From Pseudolabrys sp. (GTDB lineage: Bacteria; Pseudomonadota; Alphaproteobacteria; Rhizobiales; Xanthobacteraceae): 15,070 nt of DNA. Shown piece after piece: positions 6,643 to 12,970 of the stretch (its first letter is position 1; each line of letters begins with the position of its first letter). Location: positions 1 through 15,070 of the forward strand of contig JAHCKF010000039.1 in the NCBI GenBank assembly GCA_026125925.1, written 5' to 3'. Both the position numbers and the translations under genes were made by a program. The notes beneath the pieces were generated by a model. It had not been told where the DNA came from. It saw only the letters and a program-made list of their open reading frames with translations, and did no database searches.

Positions 6643-7545
6643 ATGAGTGATTTCCGCCCCGGAGCCGACCACCAGGACCTCGACCCGCCGTTCGATATCG
6701 TCGAGCCGGAGGCCGTCCGCGGACCGGTGCTGTTCAACTCACCACATTCGGGCTCAACCTACCCGCATGCCTTCCTGCAGATGTCGCAGCTCGACATCGC
6801 CACCTTGCGGCGCTCGGAGGATAGCTTCGTCGACGAGCTGTTTGCCGGCGTGGTGAAGCAGGGGTATCCGCTGATGCACGCGCATTTCCCGCGCTGCTTC
6901 GTCGACGTCAACCGCGAGCCCTACGAACTCGACCCGCGCATGTTCGAAGGTCGCCTGCCCTCCTTCGCCAATACGCGTTCGATGCGCGTCGCCGGCGGCC
7001 TCGGCACCGTCGCCCGCGTGGTCGGCGACGCCCAGGAAATCTACGGCCGGCGCATTCCGGTGGACGACGCGCTGACCCGCATCGAGAGCCTGTACAAGCC
7101 CTATCACCGCGCCCTGCGCCGCCTGTTTTCGCGGCTGCACCGCGATTTCGGCGCGGCCATGCTGATCGACTGCCACTCGATGCCTTCGACCGCCGGTCAT
7201 CGCGACGAGCGGCCCCGGCCGGAATTCGTCATCGGCGACCGCTACGGCACGAGCTGTACCGGTGCCGTCAGCGAGGTGGTCGAGCAGACCTTGCGCGGCA
7301 TGGGTTATACCGTCAGCCGCAACAAGCCTTACGCCGGCGGCTTCATCACCGAGCATTACGGCAATCCGGCCGCCGGCCTGCATGTCATCCAGGTCGAGAT
7401 CAACCGCGCGCTTTATATGGACGAGCGCCGCTACCAGAAGACCGCCGGCTTCGCCCGGCTGGCCGAAGATCTGGAGGCCCTGGCGGGCCAGCTCGGCGAA
7501 ATCCCTCTCGAAGAACTCCAGCCCTACCGTTCGGCGGCCGAATAA
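6643..7545 (+). CDS. N-formylglutamate amidohydrolase family protein
   Basis: 300 residues, the full length of the family. Signature blocks in order: FNSPHSGSTYP (31-41), VDVNREPYELDP (87-98), LIDCHSMPS (174-182), GDRYGTSC (198-205), NKPYAGGFITEHYG (227-240) and VEINRALYMDE (251-261). The His, Asp and Glu residues in these blocks are likely metal ligands and catalytic residues, as in zinc-dependent amidohydrolases related to HutG. The named reaction is hydrolysis of N-formyl-L-glutamate to glutamate and formate, the last step of one histidine degradation route. No hut genes are near, so the true substrate may be another N-acyl amino acid. There is no signal peptide; it is cytoplasmic. The start at 6643 has a weak Shine-Dalgarno. 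It is divergent from cpdR across 249 bp. Confidence 0.9.
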   Translation: MSDFRPGADHQDLDPPFDIVEPEAVRGPVLFNSPHSGSTYPHAFLQMSQLDIATLRRSEDSFVDELFAGVVKQGYPLMHAHFPRCFVDVNREPYELDPRMFEGRLPSFANTRSMRVAGGLGTVARVVGDAQEIYGRRIPVDDALTRIESLYKPYHRALRRLFSRLHRDFGAAMLIDCHSMPSTAGHRDERPRPEFVIGDRYGTSCTGAVSEVVEQTLRGMGYTVSRNKPYAGGFITEHYGNPAAGLHVIQVEINRALYMDERRYQKTAGFARLAEDLEALAGQLGEIPLEELQPYRSAAE

Positions 7546-7575
7546 TCAGGTCCCGAAGGCCCGCCCGGCGCGGGC

Positions 7576-7609
7576 AAAGAAAAAGGGCCGCTCGCGATGC
7601 AAGCGGCCC
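7576..7609 (-). terminator. Rho-independent terminator of the small RNA
   Basis: GGGCCGCT/AGCGGCCC stem of 8 bp (7585-7592 with 7602-7609), 9-base loop, followed on the minus strand by TTTTTCTTT (7584 down to 7576). It is oriented for leftward transcription. On the plus strand the T tract is missing, so it does not obviously end the amidohydrolase transcript. Confidence 0.8.
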
Positions 7610-7659
7610 AAGTCTAGGGAGGAAACGCCCAAGGAGGGCAACGGTATCGCTACCGCATT
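7576..7659 (-). ncRNA. Small regulatory RNA with two CCUCC anti-Shine-Dalgarno segments
   Basis: About 84 nt on the minus strand. Hairpin 1 is CGGTA-GCGA-TACCG with a GNRA loop (7642-7655). Hairpin 2 is GCCC-TCCTT-GGGC (7627-7639), whose 5' side and loop carry CCTCC. A single-stranded GTTTCCTCCCTAGACTT (7610-7626) follows, then a terminator hairpin and U tract. A promoter with 16-bp spacing lies directly upstream. There is no coding frame and no minus-strand gene for the terminator to serve otherwise. The layout (three hairpins, CCUCC exposed, about 80 nt) is that of alphaproteobacterial trans-acting sRNAs that block ribosome binding sites, such as the MmgR/alpha-r8 type; I cannot confirm membership. 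It lies between the amidohydrolase gene and hisN, antisense to neither coding region. Confidence 0.72.
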
Positions 7660-7664
7660 GCGAT

Positions 7665-7692
7665 AAAATACGCCGCAGCGCACAAAATGCAA
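7665..7692 (-). promoter_or_regulatory. Sigma-70-like promoter of the small RNA
   Basis: On the minus strand, -35 TTGCAT (7687-7692) and -10 TATTTT (7665-7670) are 16 bp apart. This predicts a start at about 7658-7659, just before the first hairpin of the small RNA. Confidence 0.55.
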
Positions 7693-7948
7693 GATCGACA
7701 ACGCGTTTTCCCATGCGCTGTCCGCATGACTGGATGTCGAATTCGCAGATTATTTTTTGGGCTATGCGCAAATGTTGCAGCTAGCGACTTCGCACCGCAA
7801 CAAGATTACGTCGCGATGGCTTGGCGAGACATTTTGGCGAAAGACGGTGTCATGGCGCTGTCATGATGCGGTCTGGCGCTTTTCGAGCGACAAAAACGCG
7901 CTATCAGCACGACGACTGCTGCATCACGTTCACCGCTGAAGGACCTCC

Positions 7949-8731
7949 ATGACGGCCATCGATTTTACCTCGTTCGTCGACCGGTTGGCCGCGGTGTCCG
8001 GCGACACCATCATGCCGTTCTTCCGCTCGGCGCTGACGGTCGAGAACAAGAAGGCCGGCGGCTTCGACCCCGTCACCGCCGCCGACCGCGCCGCCGAAGA
8101 AGCGATGCGCCAGCTCATCCGCAAGACATTCCCCGAGCATGGCATCCTCGGCGAGGAATATGGAACCGAGGGCAGCGACGCCGAATATATCTGGGTGCTC
8201 GACCCGATCGACGGCACCAAATCCTTCATCTCCGGCATGGTGGCCTGGGGCACGCTGATCGGCCTGATGCGCTTCGGCGAGCCGGTCTACGGCATGATGC
8301 ATCAGCCCTTCACCCGCGAACGTTTTTCCGGCGATAACGGCGCCGCGATGTATCGCGGCCCGACCGGCAACCGCGACCTGCGCGTCCGCTCGTGCGACAC
8401 CCTGAGCGACGCCCTGCTGTTCACCACCAGCCCGCTGCTGATGAACGAAGCGGACCGAGCGCGTTTTCGCAACGTCGAGAACAAGGCCAAGCTGTCGCGT
8501 TATGGCGGCGACTGTTACGCCTACTGCATGCTCGCTGCAGGACAGATCGATCTCATCGTCGAAACCGAACTCAAGCCCTACGACATCGTCGCGCTGATCC
8601 CGATCATCCACGGCGCCGGCGGCATCATCACGACCTGGGAAGGCGCCCCTGCGCAAGGCGGCGGCCGCGTCGTCGTCGCCGGCGACAAGCGCGTGCACCA
8701 GGCGGCGCTGGAACTGCTGAACCGCTCCTGA
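7949..8731 (+). CDS. hisN: Histidinol-phosphatase, inositol monophosphatase-like (HisN type)
   Basis: 260 residues of the IMP superfamily. Metal-binding motifs are complete: DPVTAADRAAE (40-50), GEEYG (68-72), WVLDPIDGTKSF (82-93) and the C-terminal LKPYDIVALIPI (208-219) with D212. GGDCYAYCMLAAG (186-198) is the block I associate with the HisN branch rather than SuhB or CysQ. The reaction is dephosphorylation of L-histidinol phosphate to L-histidinol in histidine synthesis, in the cytoplasm, with Mg2+. The start at 7949 follows AAGGACCTCC, a good ribosome binding site. The next gene starts 31 bp after the stop, so they may share a transcript. A general inositol-phosphatase activity is the alternative. 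Confidence 0.85.
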   Translation: MTAIDFTSFVDRLAAVSGDTIMPFFRSALTVENKKAGGFDPVTAADRAAEEAMRQLIRKTFPEHGILGEEYGTEGSDAEYIWVLDPIDGTKSFISGMVAWGTLIGLMRFGEPVYGMMHQPFTRERFSGDNGAAMYRGPTGNRDLRVRSCDTLSDALLFTTSPLLMNEADRARFRNVENKAKLSRYGGDCYAYCMLAAGQIDLIVETELKPYDIVALIPIIHGAGGIITTWEGAPAQGGGRVVVAGDKRVHQAALELLNRS

Positions 8732-8762
8732 TCCAAAACCGGCGGCCGGCCGTATTGGCCAT

Positions 8763-9197
8763 ATGGCCGCGCACAGAAAAACTCCTCGCCCGAGTTCCAA
8801 GCACCGGACGCGGCTGGTCGCCGTGACCTTTCTGGCAGTAGCCGGTGCCACTCCGGTTGCAGCAGCCAGCGACGCGATATTCGGCACCTGGCTGCGCGAT
8901 GACGGCAATGCGCGCGTGCGCGTCGCGCCCTGCGGCGGCGCGATCTGCGCCACCAATCTGTGGATCCGCGATCCTCAGAAGCAGGGTGAAAAGGTCGGCG
9001 ACCGCCTCGAGTTCACCATCAAGCCGGACGGCGACGCCTGGCGCGGCAGAGCCTACGATCCGCAGCGCAAGCTGACCTTCTCAACGACCTTGTCGGCCGA
9101 TGGCAATGCCATGACGACCAAGGGATGCATGGTCGCCGGTATGATCTGCCGGACGACGACCTGGCAACGCCTGCCGTCCGCGACCGCGGCTCAGTAG
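8763..9197 (+). CDS. Exported DUF2147 family protein
   Basis: 144 residues. Residues 1-35 form a signal peptide: basic start, hydrophobic core LVAVTFLAVAGATPVA, cleavage probably after AAA at 33-35. The mature part begins SDAIFGTWLRDDGNARVRVAPCGG, the usual opening of DUF2147 proteins, with Cys pairs C57/C62 and C122/C129 that could form disulfides in the periplasm. DUF2147 proteins are small beta-barrel-like proteins of unknown function. No clear Shine-Dalgarno precedes the ATG at 8763, which suits coupling to hisN 31 bp upstream. Its stop overlaps the stop of the convergent hydrolase gene by 7 bp. Confidence 0.82.
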   Translation: MAAHRKTPRPSSKHRTRLVAVTFLAVAGATPVAAASDAIFGTWLRDDGNARVRVAPCGGAICATNLWIRDPQKQGEKVGDRLEFTIKPDGDAWRGRAYDPQRKLTFSTTLSADGNAMTTKGCMVAGMICRTTTWQRLPSATAAQ

Positions 9198-10138
9198 CGC
9201 GGCGTGCCTGGCACGAAGGCATCGAACGCCGCCCAGAACTGCGCGCGGAACTGATCCTGCTCCTGCAATATTTCGTGGCGCGCGCCCGGCAGGATGAGGT
9301 GCCGGCCGGCGAGCAGATACATGCCGAAGTCTTCGATGGCCGGCGTCCACACCACCTGGTCGTATCCGGCGGCGACCAGCAGCATGGGCTGGCGGATATG
9401 CGCCGGATAGGAAGGCTCGCGGAATTGCCGCATCTGCCGCAAAGCCGCGTCGGCCCATGCGATCGTCGGCGCACCGAGCGCGAGATCCGGCTCCTCGACC
9501 AGGATCGCGGCGTTGCGGGCAAAGCGCACCGGATCGGACGTCAGCACATTGCCGATGAAGGCGTCCGGCCCCGGCGGTTCATGTTCGCTGCGTCCGGGCA
9601 CGTAAGCCGAGCCGCGGCCGAGAATGCGCATGACGCGCGCCATAGGCCCGGCCAATCCGTCGAAGCGCCGTGGCGGCAGCGCCAGCATTGGCGCTGACAG
9701 AACGACTCGCTCGAACCAGCGGCGGCCGTCGTGACAGGCGCGAATGGCCATGGCGCCGCCCATCGAATGGCCGAGCACGAAGTAAGGCGGCGGGCAGTCC
9801 GGCAGCACCACCTGCTCCATGATGGTGTCGAGGTCCATCGCGTATTGCGAGAAATTGCGGACATAGCCTTTGCGCCGGTCGGCGAAGGCGCGATCCGACA
9901 GGCCCTGCCCGCGCCAGTCGAACGTCGCCACGGCAAAGCCGCGGGCGCGCAGGTCGCGCACCGTCTCGAAGTATTTCTCGATGTACTCGGCGCGGCCCTG
10001 CAGGATGACCACGGTGCCCTTGCGGCCCGGCGGCGGCTCCCAGCGGCCGAAGCGCAGCGAGACGCCGTCGGGCGTCTTGACGACGCCAGCGAGCCCGTTC
10101 TCGGGCACCGGATTGGCAGGGATGGAAACGAATTTCAT
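9191..10138 (-). CDS. Alpha/beta hydrolase, lysophospholipase-like
   Basis: 315 residues. The alpha/beta-hydrolase order is complete: oxyanion region VILQGRAEYIEKY (44-56), FDWRGQGLSDR (73-83), nucleophile elbow GHSMGG with S125, acid D260 in AAGYDQVV, and H288 in PGARHEIL. The GRAEYIEKY and WRGQGLS blocks are typical of the PldB/monoacylglycerol lipase branch, so it probably acts on lysophospholipids or monoacylglycerols; the substrate is inference. No signal peptide. A cap of helices fits residues 150-240. The start at 10138 is followed by a normal N-terminus, but the ribosome binding site (CTCAT context) is weak. It converges on the DUF2147 gene with a 7-bp overlap of the two coding ends. 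Confidence 0.87.
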   Translation of the reverse strand: MKFVSIPANPVPENGLAGVVKTPDGVSLRFGRWEPPPGRKGTVVILQGRAEYIEKYFETVRDLRARGFAVATFDWRGQGLSDRAFADRRKGYVRNFSQYAMDLDTIMEQVVLPDCPPPYFVLGHSMGGAMAIRACHDGRRWFERVVLSAPMLALPPRRFDGLAGPMARVMRILGRGSAYVPGRSEHEPPGPDAFIGNVLTSDPVRFARNAAILVEEPDLALGAPTIAWADAALRQMRQFREPSYPAHIRQPMLLVAAGYDQVVWTPAIEDFGMYLLAGRHLILPGARHEILQEQDQFRAQFWAAFDAFVPGTPRY

Positions 10139-10180
10139 GAGGGCTCAAAGGACGCAATAGCGAATGCGCGCCTTATATCG

Positions 10181-10267
10181 GTCATCACCGGGCTTGTCCC
10201 GGTGATCCCGCCTGGGGACGCACGGTGTCAGCCCAAGCTGGATGGCCACGTCAAGCGCGGCCATGAC
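10181..10267. repeat. Composite REP-like palindromic repeat
   Basis: Two 28-bp palindromic units face each other. Unit 1 (10181-10208) folds as ATCACCGGG-CTTGT-CCCGGTGAT (10184-10206). Unit 2 (10240-10267) read on the minus strand is a diverged copy: GTCATggCCGcGCTTGaC against GTCATcaCCGgGCTTGtC. The pair is thus bounded by GTCAT and ATGAC. The unit resembles the intergenic repeats with core GGGCTTGTCCCG that I know from Bradyrhizobium and Rhodopseudomonas genomes. It lies between the hydrolase start and the Hsp20 promoter. Confidence 0.75.
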
Positions 10268-10302
10268 AAAAAATTACGTTGTATCAATATCTTAATTCGC
10301 GT

Positions 10303-10330
10303 CTTGCGGCGGCCAAAACTCCACCCATAT
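10303..10330 (+). promoter_or_regulatory. RpoH (sigma-32-type) heat-shock promoter of the Hsp20 gene
   Basis: -35 CTTGCGG (10303-10309) and -10 ACCCATAT (10323-10330) are separated by 13 bp. The -10 fits the sigma-32 consensus CCCCATnT at all but the first position; the -35 fits CTTG of CTTGAAA. A start at about 10337 would give a 95-nt leader. Confidence 0.6.
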
Positions 10331-10336
10331 CAATAA

Positions 10337-10434
10337 AGCACAGGCCACTCATGGCTGTGCACGGGACGATCTGGCCGATCGGCGGACCGCCCGCAGGACG
10401 AAACCCAAGTCGCTCACAGGAGGACTTATCCATG
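10337..10434 (+). promoter_or_regulatory. ROSE-type RNA thermometer in the Hsp20 leader
   Basis: The last hairpin of the leader pairs AAGTC-CTC (10407-10411 and 10413-10415) with GAG-GACTT (10420-10427), loop ACAG, leaving G10412 bulged. The 5' side contains UCGCU, matching the ROSE motif U(U/C)GCU, and the 3' side is the Shine-Dalgarno AGGAGGA. Occlusion of the ribosome binding site with a bulged G is the hallmark of ROSE elements of rhizobial small heat-shock genes. Upstream GC hairpins (such as GGCG-GAC-CGCC at 10381-10391) fit the multi-hairpin leader. Expected role: block translation at low temperature, open on heat shock. Confidence 0.82.
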
Positions 10435-10887
10435 CGTACTTTCGATCTCTCCCCCCTTTACCGTTCCACCGTCGGTTTCGACCGCCTGTTCTCGATGCTC
10501 GACGGCTTTGAAGCCGCCCCGGGCTATCCGCCCTACAACATCGAGCGCACTGGCGAGAACGCCTACCGCATCACCGTCGCGGTGGCCGGCTTCGGCGAGA
10601 ACGAGCTTTCGATCGAATCGAAAGAGAACACGCTGACCATCAAGGGCAGCAAGCAGACGCAGACCGCGCCGAACGGCGAGGTGCTTTATCAGGGCATCGC
10701 GGCTCGCGCCTTCGAACGCGTATTCCAGCTTGCCGATTATGTGACCGTAAAGAACGCCGCTCTCGAGAACGGCTTGCTGCACGTCGATCTCGTGCGCGAG
10801 ATTCCCGAGGCCAAGAAGCCGCGGCAGATTCCGATCGGCAACGCGCAGGCCAAGCCGCAGGTCGTCGAGAACAAGGTCGCCGCGTAA
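10432..10887 (+). CDS. Small heat shock protein Hsp20, class A (IbpA/HspA-like)
   Basis: 151 residues. The alpha-crystallin domain spans about 34-128: YPPYNIER (32-39), ITVAVAGFGENEL (47-59), LTIKG (68-72), GIAARAFERVFQLADYV (88-104) and LENGLLHVDL (111-120). The YPPYNIE and FERVFQLAD blocks place it with class A rhizobial small heat-shock proteins, ATP-independent holdases that bind unfolding proteins as large oligomers in the cytoplasm. The C-terminal IPI (133-135) is the I-x-I anchor for oligomer assembly. The start is at 10432, 8 bases after AGGAGG; the longer open frame from 10279 would cover the promoter and leader and is rejected. Control is by the RpoH-like promoter and ROSE element described separately. 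It is followed by its own terminator, so it is monocistronic. Confidence 0.94.
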   Translation: MRTFDLSPLYRSTVGFDRLFSMLDGFEAAPGYPPYNIERTGENAYRITVAVAGFGENELSIESKENTLTIKGSKQTQTAPNGEVLYQGIAARAFERVFQLADYVTVKNAALENGLLHVDLVREIPEAKKPRQIPIGNAQAKPQVVENKVAA

Positions 10888-10918
10888 CCGCGACGCCTGA
10901 CCTCCAGAACTACAGAAA

Positions 10919-10947
10919 GCGCCCCGGATGCCCCGGGGCGCTTTTTT
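10919..10947 (+). terminator. Rho-independent terminator of the Hsp20 gene
   Basis: GCGCCCCGG (10919-10927), loop ATGCC, CCGGGGCGC (10933-10941), then TTTTTT (10942-10947): a perfect 9-bp GC stem with a six-T tail, 31 bp after the stop codon. Confidence 0.93.
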
Positions 10948-11049
10948 ATTGGCTGCGTTTGCCGTTTTCAATTCAAGCCCCGCTGTGGCGCTGTCATACT
11001 CCGCATCATCCGGAATCGCTTTGGTGGCTTGTCAGAATTGCGAAATACC

Positions 11050-11553
11050 ATGACCCCATTGTTGGCCGAACAATCGCCCATCAAGACCGCGCGGTTGCAT
11101 CTGCGGGCCCTCGGGGTCGATGACGCGGGAGCCTTTCGCAGCATGACGGACGAACCGGCCATCACCGACAACATCCATTTTCTGACCACACCGTTCTCGC
11201 TGGCAGACGCTCGGAAGCTTATCGAAGGCGATGGCGACGGCCGCGATTGCTTTTGGGGCGTTTGGCGGCGCGACAGCGATGTGCTGATCGGCACCGTCGG
11301 CACGCATCTGAGAGGTCCCGACGAAATCGAGATCGGCTACTGGTTTGCCAGCTCGGCTCACGGACTTGGCTTTGGAACCGAGGCGGTCGCCGCCATCGTC
11401 GGCACTCTCCGACGAGCGTATGCCGATCGCCTCATTTTTGCGGAATGCCGCCCCGAAAACCAAGCATCCTGGCGACTGCTGGAAAAGGCCGGTTTCCGAG
11501 GAGATGGCCGCGACGGTCAACGGTCTGGCCGGAAGCGGCTCGCATTATCGTAG
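11050..11553 (+). CDS. GNAT family N-acetyltransferase (RimJ/RimL type)
   Basis: 167 residues from the ATG at 11050. N-terminal TARLHLRAL (13-21) is the usual first strand of Acetyltransf_3 proteins. IGTVGTHL (80-87), IEIGYWFASSAHGLGFGTEA (93-112) with the acetyl-CoA-binding pattern HGLGFGTEA, and AECRPENQASWRLLEKAGF (131-149) with N137 complete the fold. It transfers acetyl from acetyl-CoA to an amine; RimJ/RimL relatives act on N-termini of ribosomal proteins, but the substrate here is unknown. An in-frame TTG at 11029 would add 7 residues; neither start has a clear ribosome binding site. The end (GRDGQRSGRKRLALS) is short and basic for the family but not obviously truncated. It stands alone between a terminator and a convergent gene. 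Confidence 0.85.
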   Translation: MTPLLAEQSPIKTARLHLRALGVDDAGAFRSMTDEPAITDNIHFLTTPFSLADARKLIEGDGDGRDCFWGVWRRDSDVLIGTVGTHLRGPDEIEIGYWFASSAHGLGFGTEAVAAIVGTLRRAYADRLIFAECRPENQASWRLLEKAGFRGDGRDGQRSGRKRLALS

Positions 11554-11584
11554 CGCATGAGAAAAAGCTTTGCCGGTCACGCGC

Positions 11585-12184
11585 TCAGTTGGCCGGCTCG
11601 GGGGGCGCGAGGCGCGGGTCGCCGGGCGGCGGCAAGTGATCGTCGCTCGCTTGCGAAACGGCGCTGTCGACGGGCTCCGGCGCGGGCATTGAAGACGGGG
11701 CAGAGTCCATCGCCGGCGCCGACGAAACCGGGTGCGGCAGCGGCTCACCGAAACGCGGCGTAGGGCGGATGGGTGTCGGTCCGTCGTGAATCGACGGCGT
11801 CGGCGGCGGCGGCGCGCTCAAGAGCGCGCGGCGCGGGCCGGTCGGCTCAGGCGGCGGTGGCGGCTCGGGGACCGATACGCTGAAGGGCTTACGACGGGTC
11901 GGCGCACTCGGCCCTGTCCTGGCGACGGTCTTGTGTGGCTTCGCTACGGGCTTTACCGCGCGGCGCGGCGGGGGCGCGACGCTGACCGCATCGTCGTCAT
12001 CATAATCCGGCGCGACGCTGTCCAGGCTCGCCTGGCTGTCGCGCAAATCGTCGCCGGGCTGCGGCACATGGATGATGCGCGGCCCGCGCGCGTAATAGGG
12101 AATGCCGAAACCGTCCGCGAACGCCATCATGCTGACGCTCGACAGCGCCGCGATCAGCAACGCGCGGGTCAGCAGCTTGCGCAA
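11585..12184 (-). CDS. Exported proline-rich protein of unknown function
   Basis: 199 residues from a TTG start at 12184. Residues 1-23 form a signal peptide (MRKLLTRALLIAALSSVSMM then AFA, cleavage before DG). The mature N-terminus FGIPYYARGPRIIHVPQPGDD is followed by an acidic run DYDDDDA and then a long disordered, Pro/Ala/Ser-rich region with several PPPP runs up to the end. No domain or catalytic motif is visible; such proteins often span or line the periplasm. The TTG is chosen because it comes directly after the TAG of the DoxX-like gene and because the next ATG would remove the signal peptide. GGAAGG about 10 bases upstream can serve as ribosome binding site. Translational coupling to the DoxX-like gene is likely. 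Confidence 0.7.
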   Translation of the reverse strand: MRKLLTRALLIAALSSVSMMAFADGFGIPYYARGPRIIHVPQPGDDLRDSQASLDSVAPDYDDDDAVSVAPPPRRAVKPVAKPHKTVARTGPSAPTRRKPFSVSVPEPPPPPEPTGPRRALLSAPPPPTPSIHDGPTPIRPTPRFGEPLPHPVSSAPAMDSAPSSMPAPEPVDSAVSQASDDHLPPPGDPRLAPPEPAN

Positions 12185-12934
12185 CTAGTAGCCCTTCCAG
12201 CGGCGAACGAGATGATCGAGCGACACCGCGCCGGGCCCTTGCGTCACCAGCACGACGAGCAGCGCCGCCCAGTAGAACTGGACGCTCGCCAGCGGGTCGA
12301 CTGCAACGAAGCCGAGGATCATGGCGGTGATCACCAGCAAGCCGAGCGCGGCGAAGCGCGTGCCGAGGCCGATCACCAGCATGACCGGCAGAATGAATTC
12401 GGCGAAGCTGACGGCATAGGCGGCGATCGTCGGCGGCACCGGCAGCAGCGGATATTGCGTGGCGAAGGTGCTGAAGACTTCCGGCCGCACGCCGGTCGGT
12501 ACCGTGACGGCGAAATCGAAGCCGGTGACATAGTTTTTGGTCAGCTCGGCGACGCGCACCGGCATCCATAGGCCATCAACCTTCGTCTGGCCGTCCAGAA
12601 AGAACACCTTGGCCATGATCAGCCGCAGTGCCAGCGCCACCGCCGAATACGGGATGAACGCGCATGCAGCAACGAAACTGTCCACGATCATCGTGACGAT
12701 CGGGCGCCGCGAGCGGCGCGCGCGCTCGTCGGCGCGACGGGCAATGGCGGCGCTGGCGGCAAGGCCGTTGGCAAGCCCAGCGGCGACGGCGTGCGACTGC
12801 CGCACCATCGCGGTCGGCGGCAGCTCCATGGGCTGCGGAGCCATCGAGATCAGCCGGTCGGCGAGCCGCTCCATCGCGGCGGTGCCGTTCACGCGGCTGG
12901 CGAGTGCGGCGGGACTGGCTTCGGCGAGGGACAT
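12185..12934 (-). CDS. DoxX family membrane protein with a long N-terminal extension
   Basis: 249 residues. The C-terminal 150 residues are DoxX-like, with likely membrane spans at about 83-112, 168-189, 193-213 and 218-236, and typical blocks LALRLIMAKVFFLDGQTK, AEFILPVMLVIGLGTRFAAL and FYWAALLVVLVTQGPGAVSLD. DoxX proteins are four-helix inner-membrane proteins linked in some bacteria to redox or thiol stress; the activity here is unknown. Residues 1-78 are an extra, charged, low-complexity cytoplasmic part (ending ARRADERARRSRRP) not usual for DoxX, which is normally 130-170 residues. I start at 12934 because GGAGG stands 7 bases upstream; the frame is open to 12970. The proline-rich gene follows without a gap. 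Confidence 0.83.
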   Translation of the reverse strand: MSLAEASPAALASRVNGTAAMERLADRLISMAPQPMELPPTAMVRQSHAVAAGLANGLAASAAIARRADERARRSRRPIVTMIVDSFVAACAFIPYSAVALALRLIMAKVFFLDGQTKVDGLWMPVRVAELTKNYVTGFDFAVTVPTGVRPEVFSTFATQYPLLPVPPTIAAYAVSFAEFILPVMLVIGLGTRFAALGLLVITAMILGFVAVDPLASVQFYWAALLVVLVTQGPGAVSLDHLVRRWKGY

Positions 12935-12970
12935 GGACGCCTCCAAAATGGGTTGCGTCACCTTACCCAA

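Larger units (their letters stand above)
7546..7948. other. 403-bp intergenic region holding the small RNA and the hisN promoter
   Basis: The left 110 bp contain the small RNA on the minus strand, and a GCCCGC/GCGGGC hairpin (7559-7575) just after the amidohydrolase stop that lacks a T tract. The middle (7740-7800) is AT-rich. The right part (7800-7948) is the hisN upstream region: a TGTCATG direct repeat occurs near 7848 and 7860 and a Shine-Dalgarno AAGGA lies 5 bases before the hisN start. No coding frame here looks real. Confidence 0.5.

Noticed and set aside
6754..7383. 209-codon minus-strand frame opposite the amidohydrolase gene
   Set aside because: Shadow frame fully covered by a gene with complete family motifs.
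7559..7585. GCCCGC/GCGGGC hairpin after the amidohydrolase gene as its terminator
   Set aside because: Followed by an A-rich, not T-rich, stretch on the plus strand.
7904..8956. 350-codon minus-strand frame opposite hisN and the DUF2147 gene
   Set aside because: Shadow frame of two well-supported plus-strand genes in GC-rich DNA; no family resemblance and no ribosome binding site.
10279..10431. N-terminal extension of the Hsp20 frame
   Set aside because: It would translate the RpoH-like promoter and ROSE leader; the ATG at 10432 has AGGAGG and matches the family start.
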